Assembly (NCBI GenBank): GCA_026389315.1
Contig: JAPLIC010000065.1
Location: 1-64,000, forward strand
DNA: 64,000 bases
From: Cyanobacteriota bacterium
GTDB lineage: Bacteria > Cyanobacteriota > Cyanobacteriia > PCC-6307 > Cyanobiaceae
Direction: 5' to 3'
Position 1 is the stretch's first letter. Each line of letters opens with the position of its first letter. The notes under the pieces were generated by a model. The model did no database searches. It was not told the origin of the DNA and saw nothing but the letters and a program-made list of their open reading frames with translations. Both the position numbers and the translations under genes were made by a program. Shown piece by piece: positions 25,368 through 33,899 of this stretch.

Positions 25368-25878
25368 CTGCCCCGCGAGGGCCAATATCCTTGAATTCGC
25401 CAAGGTCTCCGAGAAGCTTGGTCATGGGCCTTTGCTGATTATCTGATGTTCGATTGACCCACCAAGTTGAACGATTAACAAACCAGTTGTTGACCGAACC
25501 CGGATTCCCTTGGGGGTTGCCGCCCACCGTGATCAGGGCCCAGCTCTGGCCCCCGGGGGATTGCCAATGGAAGCGGCAGAATCCTGGGCCTGTCGTAGCG
25601 CAGGCCACCAATTCAGGGAAGAGGGCACAGCGCTGATCGCTCTGCAAGATTGAGCAGGAGCTATGGGGGGGCCGGGGCTTGGGGCGCCAACCCTTGGTCA
25701 GCAGCCGTTGCTGGGCCTTGCCATAGGGCTCCCCTGGCCGTACGGGCGGGGGGGGACTCTGTTGGGCAGCGGCAAGCACCGCCGGCAGGGCCTGGTGGGG
25801 TTCCAGGCCCTGGGTGGCCAAGCTGCCAAAACCAACCAGGCTGATCAAAGCGCAGCTGCCTAAGAGCCTGTTGGGCAT
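25216..25878 (-). CDS. small secreted cysteine-containing protein with an overlapping tail
   Basis: The first 125 residues look real: a signal peptide (LLGSCALISLVGFGSLATQG), then GEPYGKAQQRLLTKGWRPK, four Cys (SSCSIL, QRCALF, VACAT, GFCRF) and a C-terminal ALITVGGNPQGNPG. This resembles a small periplasmic domain found in cyanobacteria. The remaining 95 residues run 152 bp into the end of the convergent FAD oxidoreductase gene and look like antisense of it. The true gene probably lost its stop or ended near 25480 in an ancestor. Function is unknown. Confidence 0.55.
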   Translation of the reverse strand: MPNRLLGSCALISLVGFGSLATQGLEPHQALPAVLAAAQQSPPPPVRPGEPYGKAQQRLLTKGWRPKPRPPHSSCSILQSDQRCALFPELVACATTGPGFCRFHWQSPGGQSWALITVGGNPQGNPGSVNNWFVNRSTWWVNRTSDNQQRPMTKLLGDLGEFKDIGPRGAVRSGGSSLCCPAADPPSDHRLDGARAHQTNSGAVPIPGASGWHWRAGRRR

Positions 25879-26008
25879 CGATCAGCTTCCAGAATGCCAG
25901 TTTCGGACTTCAGCAAGCTGCTTGAACTCCACCCCTGGCCGCCGTTGCCCGCTCCCTGTCCAGACGACATTAAGGAGGCGATCAACGCTGGAGCGAGGGG
26001 GCTGGCAG

Positions 26009-27316
26009 CTAGCGAACGCCGCAGTTGCCAGGCGCTGGAGACGCTGCTGGCCTTGTCCTTGTAGAGCCACCAAGGCCGGGGCCGCCACAGCGGCGCCGCA
26101 GACGCCGGGCCTGGGTCCAGGCAAGACCGAGACCGAAGATCGGTAAGGGGGCGGGGACTGGCTGGGGCGTTAGTTGCAGCAGTTCGCCGTTGACCCCGTT
26201 GCCATTGTTGGTGACGTAGATCGTGCCATCCGGGGCGACAGCCAGAGCGGTGGGATTGGTAAGATCAGAGAATAGTGTCTCGACGCTGCCGTCAAGGCCG
26301 AGTTTCAGAATGCTGCCGGGAGCAGACGCCCAAAAGTCATTGCGGTACTGGAGCAAGTAGAGAGAATTGTCCGGTCCTGCGGCAATGTCGACGAGATTAC
26401 TGAAGCCGCTGGCAAACGTAGTGACTTGATTATTGTCGAAGTCGTAGCGGAAGACGTCGGCTGACCCGGGGGCGAATGGTAAACCTGAAAGCTGGGCGAT
26501 GTAGAGAAATCCGTCAGATCCGATGGCCAATCCGGTGGGCACGGTCTGGGCGGAAACTACGGGTGGGAAGCCAAAGGATGGGGGTGCGTTGGTGGGAGTG
26601 TTGACGTTCTTGTTCGGGAAGACGTGCACCAGGGAGACTTGATTGGCGCTGTCGGCCTTAACGAGGCTGTTGCCGGCGGCATCGGTAACATAGGTGTCGC
26701 TGCCGCGCACCACCAGGTCCCAGGGATTGCTGTCGATAGCAGTGGTGTGTGGATTATTTGACACTTCGAAAGCAGTGATGTTGGCCAGGGGGGTCACGGT
26801 GCTGCCAGCCAGGTTGATGGAGACCGTCCGGCCGAACCACTGGCCTTCTGGGCCGGGGAACGGGCTGGTACCGCCTTCGTTGCCGAAGACGCCCATGAGT
26901 TGACCACTTCCGTTGAAGGTGAGTTAGTTCAGACCGGTTGCATCGTCATACAGAGAAGAGTTCTGCCGCGCCAGGGAGGGGAGGCCGGTGATCGCACGGG
27001 AATAAAGATTGGTTGAGAAGTTGAACAGGCCCAGGGCCCCGCTGGTGCCATAGCAAACGCTGTTACCGCTGCCACTGGTGAGGCAGGAACCATTGCCGCC
27101 CCGGCCCGCTTCGCTGAGTACAAGGTTGCCGTCGGGGGCGATCGCCACCCCCCGCGGACTGTCCAGACCCGTTGCCAAGGTCTTGGCCTTGTAGGTGGGT
27201 GCCGCTTCGGCTGCTGCCCCCAGGGCCAGCAGGCTGGCGGAGGCGCAGGCCCCGAAGGCAAGGAGGCGGAGGCGCTGAAGGGAATCAGATTTAGGTAGCG
27301 AAAGTTGCTTGGGCAT
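26009..27316 (-). pseudogene. ScyD/ScyE-family beta-propeller gene interrupted by an in-frame stop
   Basis: Two pieces (27316-26924 and 26896-26009) lie in the same frame. Between them the codons read ATGLN, stop (TAA), then LTFNGSGQL, so a single nonsense codon divides one reading frame. The first piece has a signal peptide and LATGLDSPRGVAIAPDGNL, and the second has repeated propeller blades (PTGLAIGSDGFLYIA, PTALAVAPDGTIYVTNNG). These fit the ScyD/ScyE family, named from scytonemin sunscreen biosynthesis but widespread as secreted NHL-like propellers. The end carries APLPIFGLGLAW and RRLRRR, a PEP-CTERM-like signal, followed by a 26-residue extension. The gene is probably inactive unless the stop is read through. 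Confidence 0.8.
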
Positions 27317-27482
27317 GGCTGGTTGATGGAGGAGGTGAAATTTTATCTCGCTGTTAAATACGTGTCTATCGTCCTGTGACGATTGTTTTCAATGGCTGAT
27401 TGGGACTGCCCTTATGACGTCTAACAGCTTGTAGGTCTGCAAGGTGTAAACAGAGAGGCTGGAATGCCGAGCACTAAAACCC

Positions 27483-29705
27483 TCAATGAAGAGCCATGGC
27501 GATCTTGAGGCGCTCCTGGTGATTGAGGAAATGGTCGAGGTCATTGGCGTCTTCGCCGACATCGATCTGCACCCAGTTCACTTCGCCATTGAACCGGTTG
27601 CTGCTGTAATCAGTGGTGACGCTGCTACCGGATTCAAAACCAATATCAAGGGTTTCATCAGCCGAAAAGACGAATGGTTCGGTTTGATCGATCCGACCCT
27701 CACCCACCTTGTTGCCATCCAAATAGAGGCTCAGGCCACCGCCCTTGGCGATTCCTTTGCCATCGTAGGCAAACTCCACGCGCACCTGATGACGGCCAGA
27801 GGGGATCGGCTGCCCCTCGACAATGGTGGTGGTGAGGCCAAAGAAGTTGTAGGCGTAGCGGAGCTGGCCCGCCTTGGCATAGAGCGCCCAACCGCCAATG
27901 CTGCCACCCACGGCGACGATAACGCCTTCAGCACCCTTGGCCGGCACCTCCAGTTCGGCTGTGATCGCATGGGAGGCATTTTTGTAGTCGATGATCGATC
28001 CTTCGCTGAGGCGCCCCATGCCGCCAAACAACAGTTGGCGCTTGCCCTTGGCGAGCTGGGGGCGGCCGGCGAGGGTGGCATTGGCCCGTTCGGCAAAGCG
28101 GTCATCCAGGGGCAAAACGTTGTATTTGGTGGCCTCGATCAACCAAAGTCGTTGTAGATCTTTGAGTTTTTCTGGTTGTTGTTGGGCCAGATCGCGGGCC
28201 TGACTCCAGTCGTTATTGGTGTCGTAAAGCTCCCAAACGTCGTCATCAAAAGGGGGAAGTTGCACGGCTCCGGTTTTCCAGGGGGTGCGGTGGCGTGTAA
28301 CCGCAGTCCAGCCCTTGTGGTAGATGCCGCGATTGCCAATCATCTCGAAATACTGGGTTTCATGCTGCTCGGGGGCATCTTTATGATTGAAGGAGTAGAG
28401 CATGCTCACCCCTTCCAATGGTTTCTGCTGCACCCCGTTAACAAACTGGGGTTGGGGCAGGCCGGCCACCTCCAACACCGTGGCGGCCAGATCAATCACA
28501 TGGTGAAACTGATTGCGCAATTCACCCTTGGCTGTAATCCCAGCTGGCCAGTGCACGATGGTGCCATTGCGGGTGCCACCGAAATGGGAGGCCACCTGTT
28601 TGGTCCATTGGTAGGGCGTGCACATGGCATGGGCCCAGCCGACGGCGTAATGGTTGTAAGCCTCGACACCGCCTAACTTGTCGATCCGTTCGCGCAGGTA
28701 GTCGGCTGTTTCGAGATGGCCGAATCCCTGCAGGGTGATCATCTCATTGAAGGTACCTTGCAGCGATCCTTCAGCCGAGGCGCCATTATCACCAAGAATA
28801 TAATAAATCAGGGTGTTATCCAGGATTTCAAGGTCGGCCAGGCCGTCCACAAGCAGGCCGAGGTGGTGGTCCACATGTTCCAGGAAGCCCGCATACACTT
28901 CCATCTGCCTCACCAACACAGGCTTCATGTCATCGGCGATCTCATCCCAGGCTGGGATTTCGCCATGGCGCTCGGTGAGGAGAGTGTCGGGTGGCACCAC
29001 AGCGAGTCGTTTTTGACGCTCCAGGGTTTCCTGGCGGAGTTGGTCCCAGCCCTGATCAAATTTGCCCTTGTATTTGTCGGCCCACTCGGCCGGGACGTGG
29101 TGGGGGGCATGGGTGGCGCCGGGGGCCCAGTAGACGAAAAAGGGCTTATCGGGCGTCAACGATTTTTGTTGCCGCACCCACCGCAGGGCCTTGCGGGAGA
29201 GGTCTTCACTGAGGTGGTAGCCCTGCTCGGGGCTGCGGTCCGGCTCGACTGGTGTGGTGCCCTCATAGAGGGCCGGTTGGTATTGGTTGGTTTCGCCACC
29301 GATGAAGCCATAGAAATACTCAAAGCCGCCGCCGCCGCTGGGCCAACTGTTGAAGGGCCCCACCGGACTTGTTTCCCACACCGGCACCTCGTGGCATTTG
29401 CCGAATTGGGCCGTGGCGTAGCCATTCAGCTTGAGTACCTCGGCCAGCGGCGCGCAGCTGTTGGGCCGCAGGGAGTTGTTACCCGGCGCCGAGGTGGCCA
29501 TCTCGGTGATCGCCCCGAAGCCGACCGAGTGGTGGTTGCGGCCGGTGAGCAGGGCCGCCCGGGTGGGGGAGCAGAGGGCGGTGGTGTGAAAGCGGTTGAA
29601 CTTGAGGCCCTGGGCCGCCAGCCGCTCGGCGGTGGGGGTGTGTACGGGGCCGCCGAAGGCGGAGGAGGCGCCGAACCCGACGTCATCCAGCAGCACTACC
29701 AGCAC
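27483..29705 (-). CDS. arylsulfatase (formylglycine-type), 5' end out of frame
   Basis: The 740-residue frame starts inside the first beta strand (VLVVLLDDVGFG, with the metal-binding Asp pair) and has the sulfatase signature CSPTRAALLTGR, whose Cys becomes formylglycine, then GKCHEVP and the C-terminal metal ligands in LGDNGAS. A jelly-roll-like domain is at 600-740. Sulfatases release sulfate from organic esters and serve in sulfur scavenging. Codons before residue 1 (about 49) are present in another frame from ATG 29851, beginning MASAQDLPRTVLPIPDREHQ. A C9 tract at 29721-29729 sits at the shift. One more C would join the frames. As read, the intact enzyme cannot be made from the natural start. 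Confidence 0.8.
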   Translation of the reverse strand: MLVVLLDDVGFGASSAFGGPVHTPTAERLAAQGLKFNRFHTTALCSPTRAALLTGRNHHSVGFGAITEMATSAPGNNSLRPNSCAPLAEVLKLNGYATAQFGKCHEVPVWETSPVGPFNSWPSGGGGFEYFYGFIGGETNQYQPALYEGTTPVEPDRSPEQGYHLSEDLSRKALRWVRQQKSLTPDKPFFVYWAPGATHAPHHVPAEWADKYKGKFDQGWDQLRQETLERQKRLAVVPPDTLLTERHGEIPAWDEIADDMKPVLVRQMEVYAGFLEHVDHHLGLLVDGLADLEILDNTLIYYILGDNGASAEGSLQGTFNEMITLQGFGHLETADYLRERIDKLGGVEAYNHYAVGWAHAMCTPYQWTKQVASHFGGTRNGTIVHWPAGITAKGELRNQFHHVIDLAATVLEVAGLPQPQFVNGVQQKPLEGVSMLYSFNHKDAPEQHETQYFEMIGNRGIYHKGWTAVTRHRTPWKTGAVQLPPFDDDVWELYDTNNDWSQARDLAQQQPEKLKDLQRLWLIEATKYNVLPLDDRFAERANATLAGRPQLAKGKRQLLFGGMGRLSEGSIIDYKNASHAITAELEVPAKGAEGVIVAVGGSIGGWALYAKAGQLRYAYNFFGLTTTIVEGQPIPSGRHQVRVEFAYDGKGIAKGGGLSLYLDGNKVGEGRIDQTEPFVFSADETLDIGFESGSSVTTDYSSNRFNGEVNWVQIDVGEDANDLDHFLNHQERLKIAMALH

Positions 29706-29720
29706 GTTGGGGGCGCCGGC

Positions 29721-29729
29721 GGGGGGGGG
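29721..29729 (-). repeat. C9 homopolymer (G9 on the plus strand) at the arylsulfatase frameshift
   Basis: Nine consecutive C on the coding strand lie between the frame that starts at ATG 29851 and the sulfatase frame. By counting, a tract of 10 or 7 would put the two in register. It could be a slippage-prone switch, a fixed mutation or a base-calling error. Confidence 0.8.
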
Positions 29730-29951
29730 TGCAGGGGCTGGATCGGCGGGTAATGGGTATCTGGATCCTTGGCATCAAACGTGGTCAGCCCCTGGTGCTC
29801 CCGGTCGGGAATCGGAAGCACGGTGCGGGGCAGATCCTGAGCTGATGCCATGGGGAAGGAGAGGGGCGATGCCCTCGCATGTCATCGCTGAATTTAGGCA
29901 AGGCAAGTGGGCCTGACTCATGTCCCAGTCGGCCAGCCTGAATGTTTCAAC

Positions 29952-30365
29952 TCAGCCGGCCAGCCTGGCCACGACCATCTGCAGCGAAGGGGCCAAGGGG
30001 CGGTGCTGGCGGATTTTGGCACTCCAGACCTGGCCCGTGCGTAGCTCCTTGAGGCCCACCAGGGCCAGGTCCTGGCCCTCCAGCAGCCGCAGATCGTCAA
30101 GGGGACAGCTCAAGGGGCCGCGGAAGAAATGGCGCACCCGCCCATCGTTCTCCAGGCGCCACCAGGGCTCCAGGCTGGCGGCCGTGTAGGCGATTTCTTC
30201 TTGCAACTCCCGCCGCAGGCCCTCCTCCGGGCTTTCGCCGGGCTCCAGATGGCCGCCGAACAAGCCCCAGCAGCCCGGCGCGACAATGCCCTCAATGTCG
30301 TCCCGCAGTTGCAGCAGCCATAGGCCATCGCGCTCCAACAGGGCCAAGGCCACCTCCACCACCAT
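29952..30365 (-). CDS. Nudix hydrolase
   Basis: From ATG 30365 the product is 137 residues. The Nudix box is complete: GGHLEPGESPEEGLRRELQE followed by EI, near residues 42-63. It hydrolyses nucleoside diphosphates linked to another group, or cleans up oxidised nucleotides or sugar nucleotides. The substrate is not evident. The upstream in-frame codons to 30392 are less likely. It is on the same strand as the arylsulfatase but 100 bp upstream of it. Confidence 0.88.
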   Translation of the reverse strand: MVVEVALALLERDGLWLLQLRDDIEGIVAPGCWGLFGGHLEPGESPEEGLRRELQEEIAYTAASLEPWWRLENDGRVRHFFRGPLSCPLDDLRLLEGQDLALVGLKELRTGQVWSAKIRQHRPLAPSLQMVVARLAG

Positions 30366-30505
30366 CAATTCTCGACTCCAATGGCAGCCCACGATGCCGC
30401 AACCCTGGGGCCCCTGGATCGGGACCTTGGCGATGAACCACCCGCTTGGCTGCCGCGACTGGCTGCCGCAACTGCCTTTTTTCGACTGGCATCCTCTACA
30501 GCTTG

Positions 30506-30589
30506 CCTCGATTGCCCTCCTCGATTGCCTTGCTCGATTGCCTTCCTCGATTGCCCTCCTCGATTGCCTTGCTCGATTGACCTCCTCGA
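30506..30589. repeat. 13-bp tandem repeat, 6 units, in a 39-bp higher-order pattern
   Basis: The unit is (C/G)CTCGATTGCC(C/T)T. Units alternate so that three of them (39 bp) repeat twice, at 30506-30544 and 30545-30583. The surrounding stretch from 30366 to 30975 holds no gene I can support; the frames that cross the repeat look like chance reading of its sequence. Confidence 0.85.
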
Positions 30590-30975
30590 AGACGTCTCCT
30601 GGCCAGCACCTTCAACCACGCTACCGGTAGTGTCCCGATTCGCCTGCGCCAGGAGACTGCCGGCAGCCCCAGCAGCTCACGGGGCCAAGGCAAATGTCTG
30701 GCCACCATGGGTCAGTTGGGCCTGCCCCCCTCCAACTTCATCCCTGCTGAACCCTTGACGTTCGACTTGCGCTACATCTTGAGCAGACAGCAACGCAATC
30801 AAAATAGTTTCCAAGGGCCATGGCCCCCGCAAACGCACGATTAAAACCAAGGCAGATGCTCAAAGCGAATCATCCCAATCCTGTCGTTGTCGAGACGAGC
30901 TGTTGTAGGGCAGCGGTTGAACCAACCAGGAGGAGCGCCGATCAGCAGCCAGCGGCGATTGGGCTGGTCATTGCC

Positions 30976-31203
30976 TCAGTTGAAGCCCCCCAGCCGGATC
31001 CCTGCCCCAACTACCTTTAGCGCGATCGCCAGGGCGGTGATGCCGCGGATATGCCAGGCCAGGCCGCTGAGGTTGTCGGGGATCGTCCTGGAGAGCCTGT
31101 TCTGGAGGTCATCATTGGCAACCAGCGCCGCCTTGGCAGGTAGGCCGGCCGCGAGGTTGCCGAGGCCGGCGATTGTGGTTCCGGCAATGGAGGCAGAACC
31201 CAT
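30976..31203 (-). CDS. possible small hydrophobic protein
   Basis: A 75-residue frame reads SIAGTTIAGLGNLAAGLPAK near its start, then a charged middle, and ends ITALAIALKVVGAGIRLGGF. It could be a small membrane or secreted peptide, as the two hydrophobic ends flank a DLQNRLSRTIPDN segment. No family is recognised and no ribosome binding site decides it. Its isolation in an otherwise empty stretch is the main support. Confidence 0.3.
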   Translation of the reverse strand: MGSASIAGTTIAGLGNLAAGLPAKAALVANDDLQNRLSRTIPDNLSGLAWHIRGITALAIALKVVGAGIRLGGFN

Positions 31204-31406
31204 GCAAAACGATCGATTGGTTGTGATTTTGGCGAAGGGCGAGGCTTGTCAAGTTGCTTTGTGAGTCTCCCGGGTCCCAGCGTTGATCCCTGCGGCCGGC
31301 TGATTGGGCTGGAGCCCCCCTGGGGTCAGACTCATGTCCTGCGCCTGGCTCGGCGCAGGCTTGCCAGGAAGATCGTCAGGCATTGAGGCCCCAGCCCCTT
31401 GCCGCC

Positions 31407-31550
31407 ATGATGGGTCTTGCTGACCAAGGCTGTTTGATGGAGCCCGAGCAGAACCGCCGGCCCAGCTGGCTCAACTGGCTGATCCTGGCTGCTTTTCTCT
31501 GGTCGTCCTGGCAGTTGGCCGGCCTCTGGGTGGCCCGGCTCCATGGCTGA
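31407..31550 (+). CDS. possible 47-residue single-helix membrane protein
   Basis: The frame begins MMGLADQGCLMEPEQNRRPS and continues into a Trp-rich membrane helix, WLNWLILAAFLWSSWQLAGL. This is the layout of many cyanobacterial one-helix microproteins. It overlaps the longest upstream frame of the next gene slightly, but not that gene's preferred start at 31618. Family unknown. Confidence 0.4.
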   Translation: MMGLADQGCLMEPEQNRRPSWLNWLILAAFLWSSWQLAGLWVARLHG

Positions 31551-31617
31551 GCCCAAAGCGGCGGCTCACGATGCCACGCCATCGCCGATAATTAGCCCTT
31601 ACTGCCTTGCCCTGCCC

Positions 31618-32610
31618 ATGAACCCTGTGCGTGTCGGGGTTATCGGCATCGGCAACATGGGCTGGCACCATGCCCGGGTGCTCAGCCTGTTGCGGGATGC
31701 GGAGCTGGTGGGGGTGGCCGATCCCCATCAGGATCGCGGCCAACTGGCGGTTCAGAAATTCGACTGCCAGTGGTATCGGGATTACCGCGACCTGCTGGGA
31801 CAGGTGGAGGCCGTCTGCATTGCCGTGCCCACCTTGCTGCACCACCAGGTGGGCCTGACTGCCCTCCAAGCTGGTGTGCACGTCTTGATTGAAAAACCAA
31901 TCGCCGCCACCCAGGAGGAGGCGGCGGAGCTGATTCGGGCGGCGGAGCTGGCCGGCAAGCTGTTGCAGGTTGGCCACATTGAGCGCTTCAACCCCGCCTT
32001 CCGCGAGCTGCTCAAGGTGGTGAGCGGCGAAGAGATCGTCGTGCTCGAAGCCCGTCGCCACAGCCCCCACCCCGACCGGGCCAATGACGTTTCGGTGGTG
32101 CTGGACCTGATGATTCACGACATCGACCTGGTGCTGGAGTTGGCGGCCTCGCCCGTGGTGCGCCTGGCGGCAGCCGGGGGCCGCAGTGGCGATGGTCCGA
32201 TTGACTATGTCAATGCCACCCTGGCCTTTGCCAATGGCGTGGTGGCCAGCCTGACGGCCAGCAAGATGGCCCATCGCAAGATCCGCAGGCTTTACACCCA
32301 CTGCCGCAGCAGCCTGATGGAAACCGATTTTCTCAACCACAATCTGCGCATCCATCGCCGCTCCCATGGTTCCGTCAGCGCTGACCATGGCGAACTCGTC
32401 TATCGCAACGACGGCTTCATTGAGGAGGTCAGCACCACCTCAATCGAACCCCTTTATGCCGAATTGGAGCATTTTCTCCAGTGTGTGCGGGGCGTCGAAA
32501 AGCCCGCAGTCGATGGCCTCCAGGCCTCCCGGGCCCTGCAACTGGCCGACCTGATCGAACAGTGCGTCGAACAGCCCAATCTCTGCATGGCCCTCAACGA
32601 ACCGATCTGA
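31618..32610 (+). CDS. Gfo/Idh/MocA family oxidoreductase
   Basis: From ATG 31618 the protein is 330 residues and begins VRVGVIGIGNMGWHHARVL, the NAD(P)-binding Rossmann fold. EKPIA near residue 90 is the family catalytic-site motif, and DLMIHDIDLVLEL holds the conserved His. Similar proteins oxidise sugars or UDP-sugars at C3. Lipid A or polysaccharide precursor synthesis is plausible but not shown. The longer frame from 31543 is not preferred because the Rossmann strand starts right at MNPVRVG. The stop directly abuts the convergent SLATT gene with no gap. Confidence 0.83.
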   Translation: MNPVRVGVIGIGNMGWHHARVLSLLRDAELVGVADPHQDRGQLAVQKFDCQWYRDYRDLLGQVEAVCIAVPTLLHHQVGLTALQAGVHVLIEKPIAATQEEAAELIRAAELAGKLLQVGHIERFNPAFRELLKVVSGEEIVVLEARRHSPHPDRANDVSVVLDLMIHDIDLVLELAASPVVRLAAAGGRSGDGPIDYVNATLAFANGVVASLTASKMAHRKIRRLYTHCRSSLMETDFLNHNLRIHRRSHGSVSADHGELVYRNDGFIEEVSTTSIEPLYAELEHFLQCVRGVEKPAVDGLQASRALQLADLIEQCVEQPNLCMALNEPI

Positions 32611-33231
32611 TCAGGGCGGATCCGACCCAGATGGGTCGTTCTGCTGGGCCGCCGTGGTGCCCACCTCTGAGGCGCTCTGATGACCCCCCGGCCCGAGACG
32701 ATTTTCATGGACCCCTGCAGGGCTGGTGGTCCTTGCGCCTTTCGCATCTGGATGGGGACCAGCCTCTGGGATTGCATTGCCATGGGGCTCGGGGCAGTTA
32801 GTGGCCTGCCGGGTCCAACTGGACCGCTCTTGAGCCATGATCCCTTCGACCACCCGCACAAACTGGTGGAAACCATCCGGGCCGCAGTAAGCCTCGTTGC
32901 TGCCGGTTAGAAATAACATCTTCTCGCGGCAAAGAGCTTCTCTGAGGGTGCGATACCGGATCCAGTTCTCCTGGTTCTGGTTGAGGGCCAGCAGGGAACC
33001 GGCAATCGCCACGCCGGCACCGGAGAGCTGCAATAGCGGTGGAATCCAGACTTGCCACCGCCCAGGTTTGCCCGCATAGGGCGAGAGAATCGTGATGAGG
33101 GCACCGAGGCAGATGCTTAGCACCCGGAAGCGAAGGAATGCTGATTTATTATTATCGCTTTTGGTGCCCAACCAGTTAATTTGGTCGTCGACCCGATCGG
33201 AGAGGTAAGTTTGAACATCCATGTCGATCAT
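32611..33231 (-). CDS. DUF4231/SLATT-domain membrane protein
   Basis: The 206-residue product reads YLSDRVDDQINWLGTKSDNN near its start, then two membrane helices (about 32-48 and 62-82), then NQENWIRYRTLREALCREKM and a Phe-Leu after it, and VVEGIMAQERSSW. This order is the DUF4231 pattern, a member of the SLATT group. SLATT proteins are predicted membrane effectors in bacterial conflict systems, based on published comparative genomics. A low-complexity tail of about 60 residues follows. The gene lies 30 bp downstream of a lectin-like gene on the same strand, which suggests a two-gene unit. Confidence 0.75.
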   Translation of the reverse strand: MIDMDVQTYLSDRVDDQINWLGTKSDNNKSAFLRFRVLSICLGALITILSPYAGKPGRWQVWIPPLLQLSGAGVAIAGSLLALNQNQENWIRYRTLREALCREKMLFLTGSNEAYCGPDGFHQFVRVVEGIMAQERSSWTRQATNCPEPHGNAIPEAGPHPDAKGARTTSPAGVHENRLGPGGHQSASEVGTTAAQQNDPSGSDPP

Positions 33232-33261
33232 CTGGCAGAAAGGGTGGACAAGCTGATGAAC

Positions 33262-33849
33262 TTAGCTATCTTGGCCGTCGATTGGTTCCCAATCGATCTT
33301 TTGAAACGTGGCCACAATGGCCTGAAGTGCGTAGAGGGCACCGGCAGGATTATCATCTGAGCGTCCTGAAAAGCCGAGCGCGATCTGGTTGGGCCCGTAC
33401 TGCCAGTGCACCGGATGTTGCCGATCGCCTTTGGTGCCAAAGTTTTCCAGGACTCCTTGATCGGCATCAATTTTCAACTGGTCGATACTGGTGCCATATT
33501 CAGAGTAGATCTCTGAAATTTTTTTGCCTGGTCCCAGCTGAATATCACCAAGATTATTGCCTTTATTGCCACCATGCACAATCCTTGCCTGGGATTCATG
33601 GGACTCTAAGTTTTCGTAGGAAATTCGCAATTGGTCTACGCGCCAGCCCGCCTCCATGCCAATGCTGGCAATTCGATATCGTTTCTGAATTGCCGTATCG
33701 CGATCAAACGGCAAATCGAAAGGTTGGCCTTGGGTATTTTTGGCGCCAATGAAGCTTCTCGGTTCGGCTTGTACGTCAACCCGTATCCTTGGACTGCCTA
33801 GACGCAGGCATGGCAAGTCCGGATCTTGGGCAACACTGGATGTTTGCAT
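33262..33849 (-). CDS. jacalin-like lectin domain protein
   Basis: The 195-residue protein has a C-terminal region of beta-prism type: YRIASIGMEAGWRVDQLRIS, HGGNKGNNLGDIQLGPGKK, ISEIYSEYGTSIDQLKI, FGTKGDRQHP and LGFSGRSDDNPAGALYALQ. The run of Gly, the xFG turn and the GFxGR step are typical of jacalin-like mannose-binding lectins. There is no signal peptide, so it probably acts in the cytoplasm or is carried by its partner. It is the first gene of a two-gene unit with the SLATT membrane protein. Composition is lower in GC than its neighbours, hinting at transfer. Confidence 0.65.
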   Translation of the reverse strand: MQTSSVAQDPDLPCLRLGSPRIRVDVQAEPRSFIGAKNTQGQPFDLPFDRDTAIQKRYRIASIGMEAGWRVDQLRISYENLESHESQARIVHGGNKGNNLGDIQLGPGKKISEIYSEYGTSIDQLKIDADQGVLENFGTKGDRQHPVHWQYGPNQIALGFSGRSDDNPAGALYALQAIVATFQKIDWEPIDGQDS

Positions 33850-33899
33850 GGACTTTGGCTAGGCGGTTCGCTGACGAAACATCATTAACCCATTGCCCC

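Noticed and set aside
28716..29753. 345-codon plus-strand open frame opposite the arylsulfatase
   Set aside because: The sulfatase signature is on the other strand; this frame has no recognisable domain.
30506..30589. possible CRISPR array
   Set aside because: Units are only 13 bp, contiguous, with no unique spacers and no cas genes.
30496..30708. 70-codon minus-strand frame with EEGNRG repeats
   Set aside because: The repeats come from the 13-bp DNA repeat and the remaining residues show no family pattern.
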